Assembly: GCA_964581305.1 (NCBI GenBank)
Contig: CAZONC010000009.1
Span: 1-22,006 of the forward strand
From: CAZONC01 sp964581305
GTDB lineage: Archaea > Aenigmatarchaeota > Aenigmatarchaeia > CG10238-14 > SCSR01
Direction of reading: 5' to 3'
Length of the DNA: 22,006 nucleotides
This document shows positions 5,459 through 15,948 of the stretch, one piece after another. A model generated the notes under the pieces. The model made no database searches. It was not told the origin of the DNA and worked only from the letters and a program-made list of their open reading frames with translations. Within the stretch, counting starts at the first letter, position 1; every line of letters starts with the position of its first letter. The translations under genes were made by a program, and so were the position numbers.

Positions 5459-7543
5459 TTGAGTAGCATTTTAATGATTGCAGAAAAACCAGATGCGATG
5501 AGAAAAATAGCTCAGGCTCTAGCCGAAGGTAAAAATTTGAAGAAAAAGATAACAGAAAATAATGTTGAATATTATGAATTTGAAAGAAATGGTAAGAAGC
5601 ATATAATAGTTTGTGCTGTTGGCCATCTTTTCAATTTAAGTCCTGCAAAAAGTAATGGCTGGAATTATCCAATTTTTGAATCACAATGGAGGCCAAGCTT
5701 TGAAGTTAGAAAAGAATCTGCATTCTCAAAAAAATATTTTGATGTAATAAAAAATGTGGCAGAAAATGCATCTGATTATATTGTTTGCACCGATTATGAC
5801 ACAGAGGGAGATGTAATTGCCTATAATATCCTTAGATTTATTTGTGGTGTTAATGATGCAAAAAGAATGGTTTTCTCCACATTAACAAAAGATGAACTTA
5901 TTCAATCATATGAAAAAATGGAAAAACACATGAACTTTTCTCAGGTTGAAGCTGGTCTAACACGACATGAGCTCGATTGGTTGTGGGGAATAAATCTAAC
6001 GCGTGCATTAACACTTGCACTTAAAAATAGTAGTAAAAAAGGTTTTGCAATTTTATCAACAGGCCGTGTACAAGGGCCAACACTTGCACTTCTTCTAAAA
6101 AAAGAACTGGAAATAAGAAAGTTTAAGCCAACACCATTTTGGCAATTAGAATTGCATATCGAATTGGATGGAAAGAAAATTGTTGCCAGTTATGAAAAGG
6201 AAAAAATCCTTAAAAAGGAAGATGCGGAAAAGGTTTTGGCAGCATGCAAAGGGAAAAATGCGATTATAAAAGATATGAAAAAGAAAGAATATAAACAGAA
6301 TCCGCCACCGCCATTTAACACTACCGATTTACAATCAGAAGCCTATGCTCAATTTAAATTTTCACCAACACAAACACTAAATATAGCCGAATCACTTTAT
6401 CAGGCAGGTTATATCTCTTATCCCAGATCTTCTTCTCAAAAACTGCCACCAAGTATAGGTTATCAAAAAATAATAGAGGCTCTTGGCAAACTAAAACCTT
6501 ATCAAAAATTTGCAGAAGAAATATTGAAGAAAAAAGAATTAAAGCCAGTTGAAGGAAGTAAAACAGATCCAGCACATCCAGCTATTTATGCTACGCACGA
6601 AATACCGGATCTAAGCAAACTAACACCACAACAAAGAAAAATCTATGATTTAATTGCTCGAAGAACACTTGCAGCATTTGGCGATGTAGCTGTAAGAGAG
6701 AGCAATACAGTAACTCTTGAGGTTGCAGGGCATAAATTTAAGCTTGTAGGTAAAAGAACAATTGCTCCTGGTTGGATAAAAATTTACGAACCTTATATGT
6801 CTATAGATGAAATCATACTACCAGAATTGAAGATTGGACAAAGTATAAAGGTTGTAAAACTTGATCTTTTGTCTAAAGAAACACAGCCACCAGCAAGATA
6901 TACTCAAGGTAGTATTTTGAAGGAACTAGAAAAAAGGAATCTTGGTACAAAAGCCACACGGGCAGAAATTCTTCAAACTCTTTATGATAGAAAATATATT
7001 TTTGGAAAAAGCATTCAGGTAACAAAACTAGGTGAGGCTGTTGTAAAGGCATTGGAAGAAAATTGCCCTGAAATATTATCCGAAAAGCTAACAAGACATT
7101 TTGAAGAACAAATGGAATTGGTTTTCAGCGGAAAAGTAAAAAGAGAAGATGTGGTAAATGAAGCGAAAAAAGTTTTAACCAAAATACTTGAAAAATTCAA
7201 AAAAAAAGAAAGTAAAATTGGTAAAAAATTATTAGAAGGTCTAATAGCAACGAGGCAAGAAGAAAGGAAAATTGGTACTTGTCCTAACTGCGGCAGTGAA
7301 TTGAGAATAATTGTTTCAAGAAAAAGCGGTAAAAGATTTGTTGGTTGTGCTAGTTATCCAAAATGCAAAATGGCATTTCCTATCCCGCTATTTGGTCAAA
7401 TAACATATTTAAAAAAAGATTGTGAAATTTGCGGTATGCCAGTTATTCAAGTCTGGAGAAAGGGTAAAAGGCCATTTAGAATGTGTATTAATCCAAAATG
7501 TGAAAGCAAGAAAGATTGGCAAAAAGAAAATAGAAAAAACTAG
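5459..7543 (+). CDS. topA: archaeal DNA topoisomerase I (type IA)
   Basis: This protein of about 694 residues relaxes negative supercoils by cutting one strand through a 5'-phosphotyrosine. The Toprim domain is N-terminal, from ILMIAEKPDAM to the metal-binding CTDYDTEGD (about 110-118). The active-site tyrosine lies in AGYISYPRSSSQ (Tyr321 from the TTG start). Two C-terminal zinc fingers are visible from about 600: CPNC...C...C and CEIC...C...C. Length and layout match the archaeal TopA group; no helicase domain is present, so it is not reverse gyrase. I chose TTG 5459 because GGTG (5449-5452) lies 6 bp upstream and the product then begins right at the first Toprim strand. GTG 5450 is an alternative leaderless start adding three residues. 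It appears monocistronic or co-transcribed with TyrRS, 53 bp downstream. Confidence 0.93.
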   Translation: MSSILMIAEKPDAMRKIAQALAEGKNLKKKITENNVEYYEFERNGKKHIIVCAVGHLFNLSPAKSNGWNYPIFESQWRPSFEVRKESAFSKKYFDVIKNVAENASDYIVCTDYDTEGDVIAYNILRFICGVNDAKRMVFSTLTKDELIQSYEKMEKHMNFSQVEAGLTRHELDWLWGINLTRALTLALKNSSKKGFAILSTGRVQGPTLALLLKKELEIRKFKPTPFWQLELHIELDGKKIVASYEKEKILKKEDAEKVLAACKGKNAIIKDMKKKEYKQNPPPPFNTTDLQSEAYAQFKFSPTQTLNIAESLYQAGYISYPRSSSQKLPPSIGYQKIIEALGKLKPYQKFAEEILKKKELKPVEGSKTDPAHPAIYATHEIPDLSKLTPQQRKIYDLIARRTLAAFGDVAVRESNTVTLEVAGHKFKLVGKRTIAPGWIKIYEPYMSIDEIILPELKIGQSIKVVKLDLLSKETQPPARYTQGSILKELEKRNLGTKATRAEILQTLYDRKYIFGKSIQVTKLGEAVVKALEENCPEILSEKLTRHFEEQMELVFSGKVKREDVVNEAKKVLTKILEKFKKKESKIGKKLLEGLIATRQEERKIGTCPNCGSELRIIVSRKSGKRFVGCASYPKCKMAFPIPLFGQITYLKKDCEICGMPVIQVWRKGKRPFRMCINPKCESKKDWQKENRKN

Positions 7544-7596
7544 AATTTTAAGAAAATATAAAAATTATTAACTAACTAATAAAATGATTGATAAAT

Positions 7597-8670
7597 ATGG
7601 ATTTGGAAACGAAAATAGCTTTGATTAAAGAATTTGCAGAAGAAATTGTTACAGAAAAGGAACTGAGAGAATTATTGGAAACAAATACCCATCCTGTGGC
7701 ATATGATGGATTCGAACCCAGTGGAATTGCACCAATACATTTTGGCCTTTTACGAGCTACAAATCTTAAAACTATGCTAAAGATAGGTGTCAGGTTTAAG
7801 CTGTATCTTGCAGATTATTTTGCTTTTATTAATAACAAAGTTGGTGGGGATTTAGAAAATATAAAAACGGTTGGTAAATATTTCATTGAGGTTTGGAAAG
7901 CTTGTGGTATAGATACAAACAAAGTAGAAATAATCTGGGCTTCTGAAATAATGGATGGAATCGACTATTGGGACAAAGTACTAAGAATAGCAAGAGAACT
8001 TACATTAAGCAGAACGCGACGTGCAGTCACAATAATGGGAAGAAGTGCAGGAGAAAAATTAAGCATGGCACAGCTTCTATATCCTTCTATGCAGGTTGCA
8101 GATATTTTTCACATGAATGTTGACATATGTCAACTTGGAATGGATCAGCGAAGAGCAAATATGTTGGCAAGAGATGTGGCTGAAAAATTGGGTTGGAAAA
8201 AACCTATAGCAATACATCATCATATCCTTTTAGGTTTACAGGGCCCACAGAAAAGAGCGACAAAAGAGGGAACCATAATTGCATCAAAAATGTCAAAGTC
8301 GCAGCCAAAAACATGTATTTATATGCACGATGATTTTGAAACTATAAAAAAGAAAATTGATGGTGCTTACTGTCCACCAAAACAGGAAATTTATAATCCT
8401 TTACTTGAATATTGTAAATATCTAATTTTTAGAGAGAAAAAAGAAATGACTATAGAAAGACCACAGAAGTATGGTGGTAATATAACTTTTGGTTCCTATG
8501 AAGAACTAAGGGAAGCATATATTAAAGGACAACTACATCCGCAGGACCTGAAAAATGCTGTTGCGATTCAGTTGAATGAATTAATTGCGCCATGCAGAGA
8601 ATATTTTGAAAAAAATAAAGTTGCAAAAGAACTTTATGAAAAAGTAAAAAGTTTTGTTATTACCCGATAA
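7597..8670 (+). CDS. tyrS: tyrosyl-tRNA synthetase, archaeal type
   Basis: This 357-residue class I synthetase charges tRNA-Tyr. The HIGH-like motif is IHFG (about 47-50, after YDGFEPSGIAP) and the KMSKS loop is intact in ASKMSKSQP (231-235). The MQVADIFHMNVDICQLGMDQRR segment carries the tyrosine- and ATP-pocket residues of the family. The short length without an S4 domain is the archaeal/eukaryotic type. ATG 7597 gives the family-typical beginning MDLETKIALIKEFAEEIVTE; a TTG at 7588 would add three residues. No strong ribosome binding site is seen. The upstream gap (7544-7596) is A/T rich and could hold a promoter. Nothing is missing from the catalytic core. Confidence 0.94.
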   Translation: MDLETKIALIKEFAEEIVTEKELRELLETNTHPVAYDGFEPSGIAPIHFGLLRATNLKTMLKIGVRFKLYLADYFAFINNKVGGDLENIKTVGKYFIEVWKACGIDTNKVEIIWASEIMDGIDYWDKVLRIARELTLSRTRRAVTIMGRSAGEKLSMAQLLYPSMQVADIFHMNVDICQLGMDQRRANMLARDVAEKLGWKKPIAIHHHILLGLQGPQKRATKEGTIIASKMSKSQPKTCIYMHDDFETIKKKIDGAYCPPKQEIYNPLLEYCKYLIFREKKEMTIERPQKYGGNITFGSYEELREAYIKGQLHPQDLKNAVAIQLNELIAPCREYFEKNKVAKELYEKVKSFVITR

Positions 8671-8679
8671 ATAGTAAAA

Positions 8680-8691
8680 TTTAAATACTTA
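8680..8691 (+). promoter_or_regulatory. TATA-like box upstream of the small protein/Cdc48 pair
   Basis: TTTAAATACTTA lies about 45-55 bp before ATG 8736 in a 65-bp gap after TyrRS. Transcription would begin near 8710-8717, giving a short leader containing GTGA (8729-8732) just before the ATG. It marks the likely start of the two-gene unit that includes the Cdc48 gene. Confidence 0.4.
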
Positions 8692-8735
8692 TATGACAAA
8701 TTAGTTAGTGTTTAAGTAATCTAAAAAGTGAAAAT

Positions 8736-11981
<3,246 letters not shown>

Positions 11982-11982
11982 T

Positions 11983-12600
11983 TTAAACAACCATTCTTCT
12001 GTATAACATTTTCTTTCTTAGATAAAAGCCATAAAGCCCACCGAACAATAGACCGGCAAGATGAGCCTCATGTGCTATTCCACCGCCAGCTGTAAAAATT
12101 CCAATAAAAGAAATTATTGCCCATATAAATGCAGCAAATATAATTGGCATTGGCATGAGTCCCATCCAAACAACTAAGCGTGGATATAAAATTGCTAATG
12201 TTCCTATTATTCCAAATATTGCCCCACTTGCGCCAACAGCAGGTATTTTCGAATTGGGTGCTAATGCAAAATATGCAAAATTACCTAGAATGCCTGCTAA
12301 GAAAAAAACAGCTAGAAAGTTTTTTGGACCAATTCGCGATTCCAAAAATGTTCCAAACATAAAAAGTGCGAACATATTCCAAAAAATGTGGAGAAAGTCT
12401 CCATTTGGAAATATGTCAGCATGCAAAAATATCGATGTAACAAATGTCCATGGCTTGGAAAAAGCATATGCTGGGGTGAATGAAAGTTTGCGAAAATTGC
12501 TTTGTAAAATTGGTGAGAGAGTGCCAAGAATAGAAATTGTAACACAGAGCGCTATAAAAATAACTGTAAACCTTGGTCTATATACCCGCATATACAGCAT
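11983..12600 (-). CDS. rhomboid family intramembrane serine protease
   Basis: This 205-residue, multi-span membrane protein has the rhomboid catalytic dyad: Ser125 in GASGAIFG and His180 in HEAHLAGLLFGG. The oxyanion-site residues H71 and N75 appear in FLHIFWNMFALF. Roughly six transmembrane segments are visible (about 11-29, 71-85, 94-113, 121-140, 150-171, 178-195), the minimal rhomboid core. It cleaves transmembrane helices of other membrane proteins; the substrate is unknown. It starts at ATG 12600, 39 bp from the divergent membrane protein gene, with no clear ribosome binding site; ATG 12591 would also serve. The following gene begins at its stop. Confidence 0.92.
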   Translation of the reverse strand: MLYMRVYRPRFTVIFIALCVTISILGTLSPILQSNFRKLSFTPAYAFSKPWTFVTSIFLHADIFPNGDFLHIFWNMFALFMFGTFLESRIGPKNFLAVFFLAGILGNFAYFALAPNSKIPAVGASGAIFGIIGTLAILYPRLVVWMGLMPMPIIFAAFIWAIISFIGIFTAGGGIAHEAHLAGLLFGGLYGFYLRKKMLYRRMVV

Positions 12601-12639
12601 AAAATCATTTTTATATTATCCGTTATCTAATTAAAAATT
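12601..12639. promoter_or_regulatory. 39-bp divergent promoter between rhomboid and membrane protein genes
   Basis: The gap contains ATTTTTATATTATCC and CTAATTAAAAATT and little else. Both flanking genes start with ATG directly at its edges and lack ribosome binding sites, so both mRNAs are probably leaderless and their TATA boxes interleaved. Confidence 0.35.
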
Positions 12640-13560
12640 ATGGTTATATTGAAAAATATAGGAAAGGCGTTTGGTGGATTTTTATTTACTATTTTTTTGA
12701 TGGGATTTATTTTTACTTATCTTATGTCAACATTTACTAGTCAAAATGTGCTCAAACCACTATTTGTATCGATTGTGGACCAACAATTTAAACAACAGAT
12801 TAATTTTACAAACGAGCAAAGAGAGCTATTATTACAATGGTGTGGCCTAAGTAAAGATCAACGAGTGATTGCTTGTCAAGCTGAAAAGCAATTCATTTGC
12901 TTTTTCTCAGACGAGGAATTGGAAATTTTGTGCAATCTTAGTGATGGTTTAAGTGATAAGCAGAAAAATATTATTTTGCACAAAATGTTGGTGGTTGAGT
13001 GTTTGAAGAAAGACAACTTAACTTTTGGTCTAGAAAATTCAACAATTTCTATTCCATGCTCAATAATTCAAAATGCTACAAGTGATGAATTGCCTTCAAT
13101 TCTTGGAGAAACCGTTTTTAACAATATTTATTATAAAAAGTACAACTGCAGTTTCATTGAGTGTTTGATGGCGCCTGGAGGAATAGAGAAATATATGATA
13201 ATTATATCTGGATATGCAAACAACTTTTTCAGAAGCACAATGAGCTATATGTTAATTGGAATTGTGATTGGTGCTGTAATACTTTTTGTTTGCTATGAAA
13301 GTTGGTATGGTAGATTAATGACTGCAGGAAAAGCAATGATAATTTCTACCATTCCTTATATCTTCACAATTTTAGCTATTAATTTCCTTATTCCTGCTGG
13401 AATTTTGTCGTTTATTGCACCTCTAACTATCGAATTGGTCAGATTGATGAAAAGGTGTTTGCTAATCATATTTGCTATAGGAGCAACATTGATTATAGTT
13501 GGTTATATATTGAAAAGATATGGTAAGAAAAAGAAAATTACCTATAAGTCCAAAGCATAG
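12640..13560 (+). CDS. four-span membrane protein with an 8-cysteine extracytoplasmic domain
   Basis: No family is recognised for this 306-residue protein. One transmembrane helix lies near residues 10-30, then a hydrophilic domain of about 160 residues with exactly eight cysteines (in WCG, ACQ, ICF, LCN, ECL, PCS, NCS and ECL), followed by three more membrane helices (about 203-222, 232-256 and 271-291) and a basic tail. By the positive-inside rule the Cys-rich domain lies outside the cell, where four disulfides could form; it also has N-x-S/T sites such as NLT, NST and NAT. It starts at ATG 12640 and is divergent from the rhomboid protease. Its last 23 bp overlap the convergent winged-helix gene. 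It could be a surface sensor or transporter part, or a rhomboid substrate; none of this is shown. Confidence 0.8.
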   Translation: MVILKNIGKAFGGFLFTIFLMGFIFTYLMSTFTSQNVLKPLFVSIVDQQFKQQINFTNEQRELLLQWCGLSKDQRVIACQAEKQFICFFSDEELEILCNLSDGLSDKQKNIILHKMLVVECLKKDNLTFGLENSTISIPCSIIQNATSDELPSILGETVFNNIYYKKYNCSFIECLMAPGGIEKYMIIISGYANNFFRSTMSYMLIGIVIGAVILFVCYESWYGRLMTAGKAMIISTIPYIFTILAINFLIPAGILSFIAPLTIELVRLMKRCLLIIFAIGATLIIVGYILKRYGKKKKITYKSKA

Positions 13561-13807
13561 CTCCTTTTATCAACAATTTTTTTGCTTCCTTAAAACCATT
13601 TTCAGTTAATCTATGTGCTGTTTTTGTTGGATGGCATTCAATCAGTCCATCTTTTTCAAGTTTTCCCATGTATTTTTTAACCATTTTCCTTTGTCTTGGG
13701 GGGAATTTAAAAATTATTCTATCATCCGGAATGTATTTTCTCTCATTTTTTCCCATAACAAGCAATGATAATAAAATTGTTTTATCTAATTCAGTTAGCA
13801 TACGCAT
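13538..13807 (-). CDS. small winged-helix DNA-binding protein
   Basis: The 89-residue protein reads as one winged-helix domain: helix 1 LDKTILLSLLVMG, a basic recognition part PPRQRKMVKKYMGKLEKDGLIE and a wing with HRLTENGFKEAKKLL. It lacks sensor or dimerisation domains, so it is a simple transcription factor or part of one. It starts at ATG 13807; ATG 13801 is also possible. It faces a second winged-helix gene across a 75-bp gap, and its end overlaps the convergent membrane protein gene by 23 bp. Target and ligand are unknown. Confidence 0.75.
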   Translation of the reverse strand: MRMLTELDKTILLSLLVMGKNERKYIPDDRIIFKFPPRQRKMVKKYMGKLEKDGLIECHPTKTAHRLTENGFKEAKKLLIKGAMLWTYR

Positions 13808-13835
13808 AATATTTTTTTTGTTTTGTAAACAGAAA

Positions 13836-13847
13836 AGTTTAAAAATT
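13836..13847. promoter_or_regulatory. TATA-like box in the gap between two divergent winged-helix genes
   Basis: AGTTTAAAAATT lies in the middle of the 75-bp gap, about 30-40 bp from each start codon, and reads as an A/T box on either strand. GTGGT at 13873-13877 provides a weak ribosome binding site for the plus-strand gene. Shared or mutually exclusive use is inferred. Confidence 0.35.
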
Positions 13848-13882
13848 CTTATTCAAAATAAATAATTGTCTCGTGGTAAAAA

Positions 13883-14131
13883 ATGGATGAATCGATTGAA
13901 GATGAGGTTTACAGATTTATATGCAATAATCCTGGGCTAAGTGTTAATGAAATAGCAAAAAAACTTAAAATAAGCAGCGAAAAAATAGAAAGTACTTTAA
14001 CAAAACTAAATAGAAATGGTTTAATAAAATTTGTATGTGATAAATATAATTCGAATGAAAAACTAAGTTATCCAAAAAGCTTTCTGGAGCTTCTGCCCAA
14101 GTTTTTTAAGAAAAATATGAAAAATGTTTAA
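13883..14131 (+). CDS. small winged-helix/HTH protein
   Basis: This 82-residue protein opens with DEVYRFICNNPGLSVNEIAKKL, a helix-turn-helix of the MarR/ArsR-like winged type, followed by recognition helix SSEKIESTLTKLNRNGLIKF and a lysine-rich tail. No effector domain is present. It starts at ATG 13883 with GTGGT 5 bp upstream. It is divergent from another small winged-helix gene, so each may control the other. Its stop overlaps the stop of a possible tiny minus-strand reading frame. Confidence 0.7.
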   Translation: MDESIEDEVYRFICNNPGLSVNEIAKKLKISSEKIESTLTKLNRNGLIKFVCDKYNSNEKLSYPKSFLELLPKFFKKNMKNV

Positions 14132-14229
14132 CCTATGTATCGCAGTTCCTTTTCATTTCTTTTATGAATTCTTATGTATTTTTCTAATTGCTCAATAGCA
14201 AACTGTTCTATTTTCTTTTTATTTTTCAT
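14128..14229 (-). CDS. possible 33-residue small protein
   Basis: An ATG on the minus strand at 14229 opens a 33-codon frame. It is strongly helical and amphipathic (KKIEQFAIEQLEKYIRIHKR) and ends RYIG. It fills most of the 170-bp gap between the winged-helix gene and the CBS gene. No ribosome binding site is seen, and random frames of this size are common in AT-rich DNA. It is listed because its composition is protein-like and the gap is otherwise unexplained. Confidence 0.25.
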   Translation of the reverse strand: MKNKKKIEQFAIEQLEKYIRIHKRNEKELRYIG

Positions 14230-14301
14230 AATTTTAATTTGTATTTTTCAATTTTTATTTTTAATGATATGCTTTTTATTTTAAAAAATAAATTAAAAAT
14301 T

Positions 14302-14733
14302 ATGCTTCTGGTTAGAGATGTAATGAAGAAAAATGTGGTAACGGCAAAACCAAATATAACTGTTAGAGAAATTTCAAATGTTATGAGCAGTTTGGATATA
14401 AACAGTTTAGTTATCGTTGATAATAATAAGTTGGTTGGTATTGTTACGGATAGTGATGTTCTTCGAGCAATAGCAGAAGGTGGAAATCCTGATAAAATAT
14501 TGGCAAGTGATATAATGAGTAAAAAAGTGATAACTATAGAGTCGAAAAAGAATATAGAGGATGCAATTACACTTATGGCAGAGAAAAAAATTAAAAAATT
14601 GCCGGTTGTAGATGGAAAAAAATTGGTTGGAATTGTTACATACAGCGATATTTTGGCTGCTGAGAAAAAGATAGTTGAAAGCATATCTAAGCTTATGTCT
14701 AAGCTATTTTCTGAAAAAAAGGCAGGGGATTGA
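14302..14733 (+). CDS. CBS-domain pair protein
   Basis: The 143-residue protein consists of two CBS domains, VRDVMKKNVVTAKPNITVRE...KLVGIVTDSDVLRAI and ASDIMSKKVITIESKKN...KLVGIVTYSDILAAEKK. Such a pair forms a Bateman module that binds adenosine nucleotides and regulates a partner. I start it at ATG 14302, where the first CBS strand begins (MLLVRDVM). The longer frame upstream is Phe/Ile-rich and not protein-like, and A/T boxes at 14279-14298 fit a leaderless promoter. The stop is TGA at 14731, and the same frame continues immediately as a zinc ribbon. In other archaea CBS pairs can be fused to zinc ribbons, so this may be a split fusion. Confidence 0.88.
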   Translation: MLLVRDVMKKNVVTAKPNITVREISNVMSSLDINSLVIVDNNKLVGIVTDSDVLRAIAEGGNPDKILASDIMSKKVITIESKKNIEDAITLMAEKKIKKLPVVDGKKLVGIVTYSDILAAEKKIVESISKLMSKLFSEKKAGD

Positions 14734-14871
14734 ACGAAAAAATTTAAAAGACAGTGTCCAAATTGCAAAAGTAAAAATTTGAATTTTCTTCCTTGGCTTG
14801 GCATAGTTTATGAATGTAGGAAATGTGGATGGAGAGGTCCTTTGGCAGTTAAAAAATTTCTTAAGAAATAA
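14734..14871 (+). CDS. zinc-ribbon protein without a standard start codon (or C-terminal part of the CBS protein)
   Basis: In the same frame as the CBS gene, directly after its TGA, 45 codons encode a treble of basic residues and a clear zinc ribbon: CPNC (8-11), 18 residues including FLPWLGIVYE, then CRKC (28-31) and GWRGPLAVKKFLKK. The frame contains no ATG, GTG or TTG ahead of the first CxxC; its first codon is ACG, with AGGGGA 6 bp upstream. It may start at ACG, arise by readthrough of the TGA, or reflect a single-base change that split a CBS-zinc ribbon fusion. TGA is a normal stop elsewhere in the window. Its end overlaps the convergent nuclease gene by 11 bp. Zinc binding is very likely; the expression route is unclear. 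Confidence 0.65.
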   Translation, partial: TKKFKRQCPNCKSKNLNFLPWLGIVYECRKCGWRGPLAVKKFLKK

Positions 14872-15301
14872 TGTTCCAAATACCTATTTTTCTATTTCTA
14901 GCCATATTTTCCGCTTTTGCCAATTTTTCCATATATTTTCCTGGACCATCAACTCTGGCATAACCCTCTTCCACAAGTTTTAAATTAATGAATTGATCGT
15001 TAAGAAAGATATATCTTAAAAGCCGTCCATATCTATCTTTATTTTTTCCATATTTTTCTAAACACACTTTTTTGCCTTCAATAAGCTCTGCCAGCCTTTC
15101 TCTTGCTTCTATATAATAATATTCGTTCTTCTCTGGCGCATCTATTCCCAACAACCTCACTGTTCGCCCATCTTCCAATTGGAAAGTATCTCCGTCTATA
15201 ACTCGGACGACTTTGCCAACTTCGCATTTACTCTGTGAAAAAATTTTTGCAGCAAATATAAAAAAAATAAAAATGATTAATGCAGATACTTTTCTAATCA
15301 T
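14861..15301 (-). CDS. secreted thermonuclease (SNase-like) family protein
   Basis: This 146-residue protein has an N-terminal signal or anchor (about 1-23, MIRKVSALIIFIFFIFA) and then an SNase OB-fold domain. Catalytic residues align by motif: Arg49 and Glu57 in VRLLGIDAPE, and Arg93 in DRYGRLLRY, with the acidic calcium site near GDT (37-39). It should degrade extracellular DNA or RNA, possibly for nutrient or nucleotide uptake. There is no signal-peptidase I site that I can call with confidence; a lipobox-like Cys26 follows QSK but lacks the usual context. It starts at ATG 15301. Upstream lie a TATA-like region and a 17-bp palindrome. Confidence 0.88.
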   Translation of the reverse strand: MIRKVSALIIFIFFIFAAKIFSQSKCEVGKVVRVIDGDTFQLEDGRTVRLLGIDAPEKNEYYYIEARERLAELIEGKKVCLEKYGKNKDRYGRLLRYIFLNDQFINLKLVEEGYARVDGPGKYMEKLAKAENMARNRKIGIWNIIS

Positions 15302-15338
15302 AAAATTTTTTAAAATAAATGTAGTGGTCTAAATTTTG

Positions 15339-15355
15339 TACTACCAAAGGTAGTA
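15339..15355. promoter_or_regulatory. perfect 17-bp palindrome TACTACC-AAA-GGTAGTA
   Basis: Two 7-bp inverted arms surround AAA in the 56-bp gap between the end of the 75-residue zinc protein gene and the start of the nuclease gene. It lies about 40-55 bp upstream of the nuclease ATG, just outside the A/T-rich promoter box, and 2 bp after the preceding stop codon. A dimeric regulator's operator is the favoured reading. A weak RNA hairpin at the 3' end of the preceding gene is possible, but no U-run follows. Confidence 0.55.
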
Positions 15356-15357
15356 AA

Positions 15358-15585
15358 TTAACCTGCCAGCTTTTCTATTTTTACTCCATTTTTAAAAGCA
15401 TTTTCATTCTTTTTACCAAATTTTTTTATTGCCTCGTCCAAGGATATATTACCTAATCGGATACTACACTTTTTACATATTGTTACAACTTTTTTGCTTT
15501 TCTCATCGCCGGCAGAAAAAACCACTGCATTTTTGCCACATATTGTGCATTGTCCTTTAAAAGTTGCAGATATTTTTATCTTCAT
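15358..15585 (-). CDS. small zinc-ribbon protein, function unknown
   Basis: The 75-residue protein has CTIC (13-16) and, after about 20 residues, CKKC (37-40), a typical four-cysteine zinc site, followed by a helical segment (LDEAIKKFGKKNENAF) and a basic tail. The N-terminus MKIKISATFKG is a beta strand. It is not a recognised ribosomal protein; nucleic acid or protein binding is plausible. It starts at ATG 15585, with a 60-bp divergent gap before the Cys-rich gene on the plus strand. The nuclease gene follows on the same strand. Confidence 0.7.
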   Translation of the reverse strand: MKIKISATFKGQCTICGKNAVVFSAGDEKSKKVVTICKKCSIRLGNISLDEAIKKFGKKNENAFKNGVKIEKLAG

Positions 15586-15645
15586 TTAAATTTCTTGTAA
15601 AAGAAACAATATAAAGATATTTTTTTCAAAATAGAAAAAAATAAT

Positions 15646-15933
15646 ATGGAAAATAGAGATTATGGTCACTGTGGACTTTGTGGACAGAAAATAAGAGAGG
15701 TTAAAGAAATTCCAAAAGATCTGAGGGAAGGCAGCGATCCACTAATTTGGTGCGATTATGGTTTTTGCAATCCAAACCAAAGGTTAGGACCAAACGGTGG
15801 TCGAGCAACGCCATATGTTCATGAAAAATGCTGTATTTTACTTTGTGAAAAGGATCATCAAAATCCATGCCCATATAGAAGATATGGCGATAGGAAAAAT
15901 ATAGAAAGAATAATTAGTGAATATAAGTACTAA
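15646..15933 (+). CDS. cysteine-rich putative zinc-binding protein upstream of iorA
   Basis: I do not recognise the family of this 95-residue protein. It holds CGLC (9-12), then WCDYGFC, HEKCCILLC and NPCPYRRYG: eight cysteines in four groups plus several histidines, suggesting two metal sites. It has no signal peptide or membrane segment. It starts at ATG 15646 in an A/T-rich promoter region and ends 15 bp before iorA, whose strong GGAGG site lies in the gap, so the three genes are probably one operon. Given the oxygen-sensitive Fe-S enzyme that follows, a maturation, redox or regulatory role is possible, but this rests only on position. Confidence 0.75.
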   Translation: MENRDYGHCGLCGQKIREVKEIPKDLREGSDPLIWCDYGFCNPNQRLGPNGGRATPYVHEKCCILLCEKDHQNPCPYRRYGDRKNIERIISEYKY

Positions 15934-15938
15934 ATTCT

Positions 15939-15943
15939 GGAGG
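15939..15943 (+). promoter_or_regulatory. strong Shine-Dalgarno site for iorA
   Basis: GGAGG stands 5 bp before ATG 15949 and is the best ribosome binding site in the window, where most starts have weak or no sites. It fixes the iorA start and fits an internal operon gene. Confidence 0.75.
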
Positions 15944-15948
15944 ATAGA

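Noticed and set aside
12155..12634. 159-codon plus-strand frame opposite the rhomboid gene
   Set aside because: The minus-strand frame has an intact rhomboid active site; the opposite frame is basic, low in structure and has no family features.
14188..14301. N-terminal extension of the CBS protein from an upstream ATG
   Set aside because: The added 38 residues are Phe/Ile/Asn-rich translation of A/T-rich promoter DNA; the CBS fold starts cleanly at ATG 14302.
14226..14804. 192-codon minus-strand frame opposite the CBS gene
   Set aside because: It is antisense to two recognisable CBS domains and reads as Phe/Ser-rich shadow sequence.
14302..14871. Genome-wide reassignment of TGA to an amino acid
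   Set aside because: TGA ends well-defined genes in this window such as the Hef helicase, Hef nuclease and iorA at normal family lengths, so any readthrough would be local.
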